From contig NC_066580.1 of NCBI RefSeq assembly GCF_024323335.1, positions 87,219,391 to 87,283,390 on the forward strand: 64,000 nucleotides of DNA, written 5' to 3'. Position 1 is the first letter of the stretch. Every line of letters starts with the position of its first letter. The position numbers and the translations under genes are program-made. The notes beneath the pieces are model-generated. The model ran no database searches and was not told the origin of the DNA. It saw only the letters and a program-made list of their open reading frames with translations. The stretch comes from Lathyrus oleraceus. Lineage: Eukaryota; Streptophyta; Magnoliopsida; Fabales; Fabaceae. This document shows positions 11,723 to 22,976 of the stretch, one piece after another.

Positions 11723-12898
11723 AGGTCGATTCTCGACCTAGCCTTGAAACATCATAAGTAAATCTATTCCTGCCTCATATGTGTGTTTAGCCTACATGAT
11801 TCTTAATATCACTGTATATAGTATTGGGCCTGATCAACCTAATGCTATGTGCATGGTAGGTAGGATCATGGTTGAGCGACCACGAGGACTCCGAAGTGTG
11901 GGTTGAGCTTGCGCTTTGAGAATAGGCTCAAGCCAAGAGTTAGAAAGTAAGGAGAACTAGATGGCCCAGTTGAAGTTTCAGAGGCGTTGTTATTTGGGTA
12001 TTATGGAATTGAAAAGTAGTGTATCATTCAAGCGATTCTACGGTGTTAACGGAGTTGAGAAGTTAAGGAATTCTATCGGGTGAGTTTGTCAGAATTTTGA
12101 GGAATGAGTGAATTTGCTAGTGGAATAAGATACACTCACTAATATGGAATAGTATTGTGAATAATTCCGTATGGTAAAGGAGAAGGGATGGTTATGTTAC
12201 GCATATGTCATGAGGTCTGGAAGTGAGGTAGTGTATTAGTGTTTCAGTTTCTAAGGCCACTAAAATATTTTGGAAGAACGAGAGTACTTAATGGAATATA
12301 TATATTTGGAATGGTACCTTGCAAGTGGTTGAAGACTTGAGGGGTAAGGACGTTCAGTTTTGTTGGGAGCCTAAGGTAGTGGTGAAGTCTAAGAAGAGAC
12401 TCGAGGACATGGTTGCCTATTCCAAGTGAAACGTGTATGGACCAAATGGAGGTTAGAAGATAAACCAAGTATGTTCAGTTTTAGAAGGGAGATCGGATTC
12501 GAGATAGCTCGTCAGCGGTTCAGTGTTAGTAAGAGACCATTATGGAATGATGAGTTACCTAAAGATCAATTATAAGAGTTTGTGTCGGAGGCCGATGTCG
12601 CACATTATATAGTAATGGAAGCTCCAGTGGGCTTTGGTTGTATGAGAACTGGTTGAGGATAAGAGCAATTAAGTTGGATTTAAGGACTTCTAGTAGAATG
12701 GTTTTGTAATTGGAACGGAGAGAATTACCATAGGGAGACAAGTCAACACCGAGTGCGGAAGTAGTGTGGATGTTGCAATACAACTGTTGTAATGGGGCAC
12801 ATTTTAGATAGAGGCACAATGGGACCATTAAGATTCATTAAGACAAAGTTATGGGCGTGTAGTTGATGATTGCTCACATCGAGGATTTCTAGAGTATG

Positions 12899-12903
12899 TA
12901 GTG
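12899..12903. repeat. Target site duplication of the nested Cassandra LTR, left copy (tagtg)
   Basis: The bases tagtg immediately precede TGTAACACCC and recur at 13325-13329, directly after GGGTGTTACA. This marks an integration into the internal region of element 1. Confidence 0.9.
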
Positions 12904-13324
12904 TGTAACACCCGAGGTCGGAGAGGCCGAAGAGTGGTTACATGTAACATCCGAGGGCGATGGAGTGGTTGTCGATGCATGATGCATGACAATGAGACAC
13001 TCCTAGCAGCTTCTAGGGGAAAAACCGAATTCACATCGGAATGAGAGGGATCCTAAGGCTGTGCAGGTATGAGACTACATGGTTGAAAGAAGGCTTATAA
13101 GGATTAATTGGTACTACCTATATCAACAAGATGCATCTTCTTTTCGGTATCCTAACCAATAAGAACTACATAGTTGAGCGTGCTTGACTTGGAGTAGTAT
13201 TGTGATGGGTGACCTTCTGGGAAGTTTCCTGGAAAGCGTGCGAGTGAGGACAAAACATGTTGAAAAGGCCCGTGTTGATTTGTGGGGTTAGTTGATAATC
13301 CTGAAAGCAGTCTGGGGTGTTACA
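12904..13324 (+). mobile_element. Solo LTR of a Cassandra-type TRIM retrotransposon, nested in element 1
   Basis: The 421-bp insert has perfect 10-bp inverted ends, TGTAACACCC and GGGTGTTACA, and is flanked by the 5-bp duplication tagtg. It carries a 5S-rRNA-like segment with agttgagcgtgcttg, ggagtagtat and gatgggtgaccttctgggaa, the hallmark of Cassandra, a terminal-repeat retrotransposon in miniature found across vascular plants. Only one LTR is present, with no PBS, PPT or second LTR, so the internal part was probably lost by LTR-LTR recombination. Element 2 has the same insertion at the equivalent site. Confidence 0.92.
13131..13230 (+). pseudogene. 5S-rRNA-like segment of the Cassandra LTR (copy 1)
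   Basis: Bases from about 13160 match the plant 5S rRNA pattern: aagaacta.ca.agtt.agcgtgcttg, then ggagtagtat, then gatgggtgacc.tctgggaag. Known Cassandra LTRs keep the 5S internal control region (A box, intermediate element, C box). In this copy the A-box region reads agttgagcgtgc instead of agttaagcgtgc, and the intermediate region has tgtgatggg for tgggatggg, so it looks more decayed than the copy in element 2. The 5' half is only weakly 5S-like. It is not a functional 5S gene. Confidence 0.8.
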
Positions 13325-13329
13325 TAGTG
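13325..13329. repeat. Target site duplication of the nested Cassandra LTR, right copy (tagtg)
   Basis: Pairs with 12899-12903 on the other side of the solo LTR. Confidence 0.9.
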
Positions 13330-13395
13330 GAATAGAGGAAGTTAAACCTTGGTATTAAGAGAAGTATGTGATAGTAGCATTATGGTCACAAGTAA

Positions 13396-14742
13396 GTGTA
13401 ATGGATTCCTTGTCGGGAGAGGGATGTAAAGTAACATACATTTTGTTGAGCAGTGAGTCTTGTATTCTAAGAAGTTTAGTTGATGATAGCCAACAAAAGA
13501 TAAGCTAAGCTGGAGCATATGGACTAAGTGTAGAATGTGGAATATTTTATGTTGCAAGAGTTTATTGGGAGGCAATGAGGATTATTCGTGGGAAGTTATA
13601 GAGACAAGTAACCCCGGTATGATGAAGGGTGTAGTAGGTATTGGTTTAGAAGAAAATTCTAATCATAAGCGTGTGGAAATGATAAGGTTCATCTTAAGTG
13701 CGTTTTATTTGGATTGAAAGAGTAATATTGGCTTATTGGAAGTCTGGTTGTTATTTATCTTCTTGAGAAGTATTTGGTTGGTTGGTTAGTCGCGGAGTAT
13801 AAACGTTCACACCGTGTTGGAGCTAAGGATGTCCTAAATGTCATAAGTGTACCGTTGTGGTTGTACAAATTGAGGATGGAGTTGCAAGTCACCACAAGTC
13901 AGATTGGTAGTTTTGAAATTGGGATTTCTGAAGGTGTAGTGCGTAGTTTGTCATCTGAGGAGATACCATGGAAGTCAGACGTGTGGGAAAACCAACTTGG
14001 TAGACCATACTCAGTTTAAGTGAGTCTGGGAAGTACCACTATTATGATTATGAATAACTATAAGGAACAGACTTGGAAGAGACCTACTAAGCGGTGATCT
14101 GGAAGAGATTATATAGGTATGTGGTATAGATATTGATAAGGTGTGAAGTGGTTGGTCAGGGTATGAAATTGATTGATTCATTTAGATTCCTAGCCTTAGA
14201 TGTAGACTCCCTGAGAGTGGTAATGGATGTGTACGATGATACTTTACCGTATTGGAAGGATTCATGAGCTATACTTCCAAGAAGGAACGAGAATCAGTTA
14301 TCCATGAAGTTAAACATGTAACTCGGATGGTATGTTAGTAAGAGCATGAGCTAAGATCATGGAAGACGGGACAAGATGATTGAGATGAATGATTTTGGAT
14401 ACAAAGTGAAATGTTGTCTCTAGATATGTGTGAAGTATTGTGTGTGACTCTACGAGATGTAGGGACACTCATAGTTATGTTCTAGATTGCTTAAGTTCCT
14501 TAGAAGTGGTGTTTTGTTGATAATTTAAAGTTCCTTGACGGTGTTACTTTGTTATTGACCGAGATTATGTGTCGGGAGAAATGTTGAATGAATCAAAACC
14601 CTATGAGAGGATTTGATATGGAATATAGTAACCAGGACCGGATATTGTCAAACTAATTTGGTTTAGCTACATCGAACCCATGATGAGTTTGGATGTTTTA
14701 TGTTTTTATGGTTGTAACAATGTAACTCCTGGATACCTATCT
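13396..14742 (+). repeat. Single-copy version of the ~1.35-kb segment amplified in element 2
   Basis: The segment runs from gtgtaatggattccttg to ggatacctatctt and is the unamplified counterpart of the 1,353-bp tandem unit at 48594-59418. It contains an 81-codon frame starting at a TTG (13774-14019) that is also open in all eight tandem copies. It differs from them at scattered positions, so it gives an outgroup for the tandem array. No function is recognised. Confidence 0.85.
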
Positions 14743-15604
14743 TCTGAAGAGTGTTGGTTTTATTCTACACTTTTGTGAGTCATCAAGGAATTTATTATAC
14801 TAATGGAAGTCGGTAAGGTTCTCGTACCGTTTTGGGACAGTAGGCACTCTGAGGGTAAGTGTGTTTCTTTGAAGATTGTTAGCTAACCAGTATTGCCTAG
14901 GAATCCCAAGTGTTCCACTATTGGAATCAGAGTATCACAATGGAAGGTGATGGATGAAAGAGTTCAATCAAGTCTATGAGGATCAGGGAGATAGTTACTC
15001 GTGAGAATGGAGGTAAGGATAAAAGTAAGACGATCTCGTGCTAATGGTTCTATCTTATTGGAGTAGTACGAGAGAAGGGAAACGAATGGAGTAGAGGCTT
15101 GCAGCATGTAGCATTATGCCAGGTGAAGTTTATGAGATTACCGGTAGATGGATTTCAAGTTTGACACATTTGTTGAAGGAATAATAAGGGAAGAGTAGTC
15201 AATATTGTGTGGTTAAGGAATCACTAAATTTTCTTATGAAGAATTAATGAGTATTGATTAACCAAGTGGAGATAAGATGTCGTAATTATGTTTGGTGTAA
15301 CTTAGTGCAAGGAAGGGAAGTCGTGGTTTCCGGGAAGAAAGTGACCCACTGATGTTGAGCGGTATATAAGAGGACTTAAGTGGGGGCAAGTTTAAATGTT
15401 AATCCAATATCAGAATGAGATTGTAATGGAAATCAAGAAGTTTCGAGAGTTCATGAAAGAAGGAAATTTGTCAGCAAAGATAATTTAGAAGAATAAGTAT
15501 GTCCGAGACTTGAAATCGAAGAGAAGTCAAGTGTTGATCTAAGAAGTTGATGAAAGGTTTGTTGGTTTGCTGAGTGAAGGAAATTCGGGGGCGAATTTCA
15601 AATT

Positions 15605-15617
15605 AAGGGGGGGAGAA
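15605..15617 (+). other. Polypurine tract of element 1
   Basis: AAGGGGGGGAGAA lies directly before the TG of the 3' LTR and is the expected plus-strand primer site. The bases just upstream (aaattcgggggcgaatttc) are like those before the PPT in plant Ty3/gypsy chromoviruses. Confidence 0.93.
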
Positions 15618-16128
15618 TGTAATATCCCATATTCCCTTAAATGCTCAATTAGTTGTCAGTTGAGACCTATTGAATTCCTATGTATTATATCTTTGGTTAG
15701 TTGTAACAATTGAAGCTCCTATGTGCTCTAAATGTTGTCAATTGGGACCAATAGAGTAAATGGTGAACTCTGAAGGGATTGATTATTAATAAAGAGACAT
15801 ACCAATATTAATAAGTACAAGAGAGGACATTTTTGGTAACATTAATAATTGGTCAATTGGTGCTGGAAGATAAAATATCAATTGGGATATTTTGGATACT
15901 ACTTAATATTATATATTATTTATATATATTATATAGTATATGTGTGGTGGAAAAGAAAAGAAGAAGAGGATAAGAATAGAAGAAGAGAGAGTGAGAGATA
16001 TCAGGAAGGAAAAGGAAAAGAAAGAGAAGAAAAGAAGAGAAAGAAAGAGGAAAAGAGAAGGAAGGAAGAAGAAGAAACTCATGGGAGAAGAAGAGGAAGG
16101 AAACCTTGGAAGCACCAAATTCGTGAGT

Positions 16129-16172
16129 GGTTAACCGGTTAACGGTATAGGTTAACCGGTTAACCGGTTAAC
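16129..16172. promoter_or_regulatory. Cluster of GGTTAACC palindromes in the 3' LTR
   Basis: The sequence ggttaaccggttaac, then ggtatag, then ggttaaccggttaaccggttaac gives overlapping inverted GGTTAA sites. GGTTAA is the core of plant GT-1/trihelix binding sites, so an LTR enhancer is possible; it also makes a strong palindrome. A related cluster lies at 44852-44879. Binding is inferred only. Confidence 0.4.
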
Positions 16173-16209
16173 ACTGAAACAGAATTAAATATTTTATTTG
16201 TGCAGAATT

Positions 16210-16278
16210 TGTCAACAAGGGGATTCAAACCAAGGACCTCCTTTAAACTGTACATGCCTTACCACTAGGCTAGAGAGG
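16210..16278 (-). other. tRNA-like (SINE head-like) segment in the element 1 3' LTR
   Basis: Read on the minus strand it has an A box TAGCCTAGTGG (16272-16262) and, 41 bases on, a B-box-like GGTTTGAATCC (16231-16221) in which the conserved CG has become TG. The D-arm gcct-agtggta-aggc pairs perfectly. The order and spacing are those of a tRNA gene. It may be the relic of a tRNA-derived SINE or a tRNA pseudogene captured by the LTR. Better-preserved copies lie in element 2. Confidence 0.6.
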
Positions 16279-17812
16279 TTGTTGTTGAATACTTATGCAA
16301 TGAATAAATATTAATCTAAATCTTGATTAAGATAGATTAATGAATTAATTGAGCATTATAGCTCCGTTTTGGATGCAGACGGATGCATTAATAAGATAAT
16401 GAAAAAAGCTATTATTATAATATCATATTATAGTAAATTATGTGTCTTACAAATTAAATGAATTATATTTATGATGGGTGTTAAACATGGTTGATTGTGA
16501 CATAACACAACTAAAGATAACGTAAAGGACTATTATTAATGTTCCATGTTATAAAAGAGGATGTGATTTATAAATGCCATGAATTTTATCATGATGAAAA
16601 TTAAATATTATTGTTATGTGAAAGGTGAAGTAACATGATTAAAACTCTACAAAGATGAGTGAGGAAACCTAGGAGAATGACATGATTAATAACTTAGAAA
16701 TATGATCTAGGTTATGGAACATATGTGATATATGTATGAGAATACGGTATTCATTCGTACGACGCTTATGTGAGGTCGTGGACGAATTGTTGCCATGATT
16801 GAGAATGAGACGCATTGTATGGAACATGCCATGTTATTATTTGTGTATCATGGTGAATGAAGTCACCTATGATTATGGAACATGCCATGCTATTATTTGT
16901 GTATTATGGTGAATGAAGTCACCTGTGATTTATGAATTTGTTTTGGTTCGTGAAACCAATGATTTGCGAAACCGATCATGTATTCAGAATGTGTGTTTTT
17001 CTGTGGTGGTACACATCTCTTGTGGTATGCTTAGATGAGTAAGCATTGGGATGTGGGACCAATGATTCGAGCCTCAAATGGGTTTGAGCCCCAACCATGG
17101 CGGACATGGGGGAAAGGTGGACACCTATGTGGGTTAGAGTCCCATACGGTGAAAGATACCCTAGGTGGGTTAGAGTCCTGTACGGGTGATGGTTCTTAAA
17201 AGTGGGTTTAAGTCCCATAGGGGAACCGGATATCCACCGCGAAAGTCGAATCATACGGACATGCGTGAACCAAGCCTTGGCCTAGACGTAGGTCCGGTTT
17301 GGAATCGATGTTGCGTGAACCTGAATAATGATCGTGGTTGAGTTATGAGAACTCAGATGCATGTTGCCATACAATTGCGAGATAGTTCCCCATCGCTCAA
17401 GTCTTCGTTCCCTTGTTGACTTGAGTTGGATATGAGTTGAACATTGATTAGAATACCCCGTAGAGCCGAGTGGACCCATAGGATAGGAGAACTCACTGAG
17501 ATTATTATCTCATCCCATCATTGTTGTTATTTTTCAGGTATTCTTTACAGGTTGGATCTAAGAGAAACTGTTATGGATGTTTCAAGGGTTGCTATTCATT
17601 ATGATCTTCCGCTGTGGAGTGGTGTGCAATGAAGATGTTGTACATAGTTCTTAGATTTTTATTGTTTAGGCATTATTGTATGACATGTTCCATTGATGTT
17701 TTAGTTTGGACATGTATATATATTGATGCCATTAGGCACTTATGTTGTGACAGTACCAAAATTTAACACTTGTATGATATTATTCTAGATATATATTATA
17801 CGGGTTGTTACA

Positions 17813-17817
17813 TCTAA
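17813..17817. repeat. Target site duplication of element 1, right copy (tctaa)
   Basis: Identical to 9423-9427. The satellite A1 subrepeat continues from here as attattattttcac. Confidence 0.92.
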
Positions 17818-20800
17818 ATTATTATTTTCACTTTACAAATAGATAAATACAATATTTTATCTCCATTGGAGGTCACGGGTTGGTACCTTGGGAAATATGA
17901 AGAAAATTCTAATTTTTAACAAAAATGATCTAACAAGAAAATCACAATCCAATATATATATTCTCCTAGATTTCAACTTTAAAAATACACATGTGACCTT
18001 AGAAAGTATTTATATCCATATAATATATTAAATCAGAAACATTAGATTATATTACGACACATGTTAACAATTCTATTCCATTTGCGCCACATCATCCTAT
18101 AGTCCTATGTGGCACCTCTAAAATATTATTTTCACTTTTCAAGTAGACAAATACAATATTTAATTTCCGTTGAAGACCACATGTTCGAACCTTGGGAAAG
18201 ATGAAGAAAATTCTTAATTTTAACAAAAATGATCTTACAAGAAAATCACAATTCTAACTATATATATTCTCCTAGGTTTCAACTTTAAAATAAACATGTA
18301 ACCATAGAGAGTATCTATATAATATATTATATCTGAAGCATCCGATTATATTACGATACATGTTAACAATTCTATTCCATTTGTGCCACGTAATCCTATA
18401 GTCCTATGTTGAACCTCTAAAATATTATTTTCACTTTTCAACTAGACAAGTACAATACTTAATCTCCATTGGAGGTCACGGGTTGGAACCTTGGGAAATA
18501 TGAAGAAAATTCTTATTTTAACAAAAATGATCTAACAAGAAAATCACAATTCCAATTATATATATTCTCCTAGATTTCAACTTTAAAATAGACATGTGAC
18601 CTTAGAGAGAATTAATAAAAATATTGAGAATATTGTCTAAAAAAGAACACTCATATTTCAATTGATATCAATGACAAAATCAGATAAATTTTTACAATAC
18701 AATTAATAAGATTAAAATAATTAGGTAAAAACAATTAAATTAATATAGCAAGTACAATTTTCAACCCTTTGTTCATTACATAACTAAAGTTTGACAAGAA
18801 TAAATATGAATTTTATAAAGCTAATAAAGTTTTATTTGATAATATTTGCAAATAAACTTTTAATTTTGTTTATCACTGAGAATACAAACATTTAACAACT
18901 TTAAATTAAATATACAAATTAAAGATAACTACTAAAACGATATGAGAATCAAAATAAAACAAAAATTATTTTATAGTTATTTAAATTTGCAAAGCTAAAT
19001 ACGGATGTCATTCTCAATTTGCTAGTATGTATTTTCCTTTCAAATAAATTGTATACTATTATATCTGATTAAGTCATATCATTGTCTAAATTATAATTCA
19101 CAATAAATTACTCTGATATAAATTTAGAATATTGTCCTAGATTTCAACTTTAAAATAGACATGTGACCTTAATGAGAATTAATAAAAATATTGAGAATAT
19201 TGTCTAAAAAAGAACACTCATATTTCAATTGATATCAATGAGAAAATTAGATAAATTTTTACAATACCATTAATGAGATTAAAATAATTAGTTAAAAAAC
19301 AATTAAATTAATATAACAACTACAGTTTTCAACCCTTTGTTCATTAGATAACTAAAGTTTGACAAGAATAAATATAAATTTTATAAAGCTAATAAAGTTT
19401 TATTTGATAATATTTGCAAATAAATTGTTAATTTTGTTAAACACTGAGAATACACACATTTAACAACTTAAAATAAAAAATACAAATTAAAGATAACTAC
19501 TAAAACGACATGAGAATAAAAAAAAACAAAATTTATTTTATAGTTATTTAAATTTACAAAGCTAATTACGAATGTCATTCTCAATTTGCTAGTTTGTATT
19601 TTCCTTTCAAATAAATTGTATATTATTATATCTGATTAAGTCATATCATTGTGTGGATTATAATTCACAATAAATTACCGTAATATAAATTTAGCAATCA
19701 TGTTTTAAAAAATAATTTCTAAATATATTTAAAATTCTATATAATATATATATGAGACATCATATTATATTACGACACATGTTAATAATTCTATTACATT
19801 TGTGCTGCATCATCCTATAGTCCTAAGTGGCACCTCTAAATTATTATTTTCACTTTACAAATAGATAAATACAATATTTTATCTCCATTGGAGGTCACGG
19901 GTTGGTACCTTGGGAAATATGAAGAAAATTCTAATTTTTAACAAAAATGATCTAACAAGAAAATCACAATCCAATATATATATTCTCCTAGATTTCAACT
20001 TTAAAAATACACATGTGACCTTAGAAAGTATTTATATCCATATAATATATTAAATCAGAAACATTAGATTATATTACGACACATGTTAACAATTCTATTC
20101 CATTTGCGCCACATCATCCTATAGTCCTATGTGGCACCTCTAAAATATTATTTTCACTTTTCAAGTAGACAAATACAATATTTAATTTCCGTTGAAGACC
20201 ACAGGTTCGAACCTTGGGAAAGATGAAGAAAATTCTTAATTTTAACAAAAATGATCTTACAAGAAAATCACAATTCTAACTATATATATTCTCCTAGGTT
20301 TCAACTTTAAAATAAACATGTAACCATAGAGAGTATCTATATAATATATTATATCTGAAGCATCCGATTATATTACGATACATGTTAACAATTCTATTCC
20401 ATTTGTGCCACGTAATCCTATAGTCCTATGTTGAACCTCTAAAATATTATTTTCACTTTTCAACTAGACAAGTACAATACTTAATCTCCATTGGAGGTCA
20501 CGGGTTGGAACCTTGGGAAATATGAAGAAAATTCTTATTTTAACAAAAATGATCTAACAAGAAAATCACAATTCCAATTATATATATTCTCCTAGATTTC
20601 AACTTTAAAATAGACATGTGACCTTAGAGAGAATTAATAAAAATATTGAGAATATTGTCTAAAAAAGAACACTCATATTTCAATTGATATCAATGACAAA
20701 ATCAGATAAATTTTTACAATACAATTAATAAGATTAAAATAATTAGGTAAAAACAATTAAATTAATATAACAAGTACAATTTTCAACCCTTTGTTCATTA

Positions 20801-22976
20801 CATAACTAAAGTTTGACAAGAATAAATATGAATTTTATAAAGCTAATAAAGTTTTATTTGATAATATTTGCAAATAAACTTTTAATTTTGTTTATCACTG
20901 AGAATACAAACATTTAACAACTTTAAATTAAATATACAAATTAAAGATAACTACTAAAACGATATGAGAATCAAAATAAAACAAAAATTATTTTATAGTT
21001 ATTTAAATTTGCAAAGCTAAATACGGATGTCATTCTCAATTTGCTAGTATGTATTTTCCTTTCAAATAAATTGTATACTATTATATCTGATTAAGTCATA
21101 TCATTGTCTAAATTATAATTCACAATAAATTACTCTGATATAAATTTAGAATATTGTCCTAGATTTCAACTTAAAAATAGACATGTGACCTTAATGAGAA
21201 TTAATAAAAATATTGAGAATATTGTCTAAAAAAGAACACTCATATTTCAATTGATATCAATGAGAAAATTAGATAAATTTTTACAATACCATTAATGAGA
21301 TTAAAATAATTAGTTAAAAAACAATTAAATTAATATAACAACTACAGTTTTCAACCCTTTGTTCATTAGATAACTAAAGTTTGACAAGAATAAATATATA
21401 TTTTATAAAGCTAATAAAGTTTTATTTGATAATATTTGCAAATAAACTGTTAATTTTGTTTAACACTGAGAATACACACATTTAACAACTTAAAATAAAA
21501 TATACAAATTAAAGATAACTACTAAACGACATGAGAATAAAAAAAAACAAAATTTATTTTATAGTTATTTAAATTTGCAAAGCTAATTACGAATGTCATT
21601 CTCAATTTGCTAGTTTGTATTTTCCTTTCAAATAAATTGTATATTATTATATCTGATTAAGTCATATCATTGTGTGGATTATAATTCACAATAAATTACC
21701 GTAATATAAATTTAGCAATCATGTTTTAAAAAATAATTTCTAAATATATTTAAAATTCTATATAATATATATATGAGACATCATATTATATTACGACACA
21801 TGTTAATAATTCTATTACATTTGTGCCGCATCATCCTATAGTCCTAAGTGGCACCTCTAAATTATTATTTTCACTTTACAAATAGATAAATACATTATTT
21901 TATCTCCATTGGAGGTCACGGGTTGGTACCTTGGGAAATATGAAGAAAATTCTAATTTTTAACAAAAATGATCTAACAAGAAAATCACAATCCAATATAT
22001 ATATTCTCCTAGATTTCAACTTTAAAAATACACATGTGACCTTAGAAAGTATTTATATCCATATAATATATTAAATCAGAAACATTAGATTATATTACGA
22101 CACATGTTAACAATTCTATTCCATTTGCGCCACATCATCCTATAGTCCTATGTGGCACCTCTAAAATATTATTTTCACTTTTCAAGTAGACAAATACAAT
22201 ATTTAATTTTCGTTGAAGACCAAAGGTTCCAACCTTGGGAAAGATGAAGAAAATTCTTAATTTTAACAAAAATGATCTTACAAGAAAATCACAATTCTAA
22301 CTATATATATTCTCCTAGGTTTCAACTTTAAAATAAACATGTAACCATAGAGAGTATCTATATAATATATTATATCTGAAGCATCCGATTATATTACGAC
22401 ACATGTTAACAATTCTATTCCATTTGTGCCACGTAATCCTATAGTCCTATGTTGAACCTCTAAAATATTATTTTCACTTTTCAACTAGACAAGTACAATA
22501 CTTAATCTCCATTGGAGGTCACGGGTTGGAACCTTGGGAAATATGAAGAAAATTCTTATTTTAACAAAAATGATCTAACAAGAAAATCACAATTCCAATT
22601 ATATATATTCTCCTAGATTTCAACTTTAAAATAGACATGTGACCTTAGAGAGAGTTAATAAAAATATTGAGAATATTGTCTAAAAAAGAACACTCATATT
22701 TCAATTGATATCAATGACAAAATCAGATAAATTTTACAATACAATTAATAAGATTAAAATAATTAGGTAAAAACAATTAAATTAATATAGCAAGTACAAT
22801 TTTCAACCCTTTGTTCATTACATAACTAAAGTTTGACAAGAATAAATATGAATTTTATAAAGCTAATAAAGTTTTATTTGATAATATTTGCAAATAAACT
22901 TTTAATTTTGTTTATCACTGAGAATACAAACATTTAACAACTTTAAATTAAATATACAAATTAAAGATAACTACTA

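Larger units (their letters stand above)
11709..15617 (+). other. Element 1 internal region, non-coding
   Basis: This 3.9-kb stretch between PBS and PPT contains frequent stops in all frames, with only short open frames of up to about 90 codons. I looked for the reverse transcriptase YxDD context, a CCHC zinc knuckle and integrase histidine/cysteine motifs and saw none I would defend. The same interior is conserved in element 2 with limited divergence, which favours a propagating non-autonomous family over simple decay of one autonomous copy. It contains a solo Cassandra LTR (12904-13324) and one copy of the segment amplified in element 2 (13396-14742). Confidence 0.8.
9428..17812 (+). mobile_element. 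Element 1: complete non-autonomous LTR retrotransposon (LARD-like, Ty3/gypsy type), 8,385 bp
   Basis: The element has two LTRs starting TGTAATATCCC and ending GGGTTGTTACA, a tRNA-iMet primer-binding site two bases after the 5' LTR, an AAGGGGGGGAGAA polypurine tract just before the 3' LTR, and a 5-bp target duplication. The 3.9-kb interior has no long reading frame and no visible gag, protease, reverse transcriptase or integrase motif, so it could move only with proteins from a relative. The pre-PPT sequence (aaattcgggggcgaatttc) and the LTR ends resemble plant Ty3/gypsy chromoviruses, perhaps Tekay/Del-like; that lineage is inference. Aligned LTR portions (500 and 1,568 bp) have no net indels and very few substitutions by eye, suggesting recent insertion. 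A solo Cassandra LTR is nested inside. Confidence 0.92.
15618..17812 (+). repeat. Element 1 3' LTR (2,195 bp)
   Basis: The first 500 bp and last 1,568 bp match the 5' LTR with no net length difference and only a few substitutions seen (for example aaaaaggct/aaaaaagct and ttgctgttc/ttgctattc). Between them, 16118-16244 replaces the 213 bp found in the 5' LTR. Here it has a GGTTAACC palindrome cluster and a tRNA-like segment instead of the donor-like site. It ends GGGTTGTTACA and is followed by tctaa and uninterrupted satellite. Confidence 0.92.

Noticed and set aside
13774..14019. 81-codon frame starting at TTG, repeated in each 1,353-bp unit, with faint likeness to the end of a Ty3/gypsy RNase H region (LVAEYK..HRVGAKDVLNVIS)
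   Set aside because: TTG is not a normal plant start, the likeness is a handful of residues, and flanking sequence gives no neighbouring RNase H or integrase motif. A profile search could revive it as a decayed pol fragment.
14230..14250. Bases tgtacgatgatacttt read as VYDDTL, recalling the reverse transcriptase YxDD box
   Set aside because: The frame stops within a few codons and the residues around it do not fit the Ty3/gypsy pattern. A chance match.
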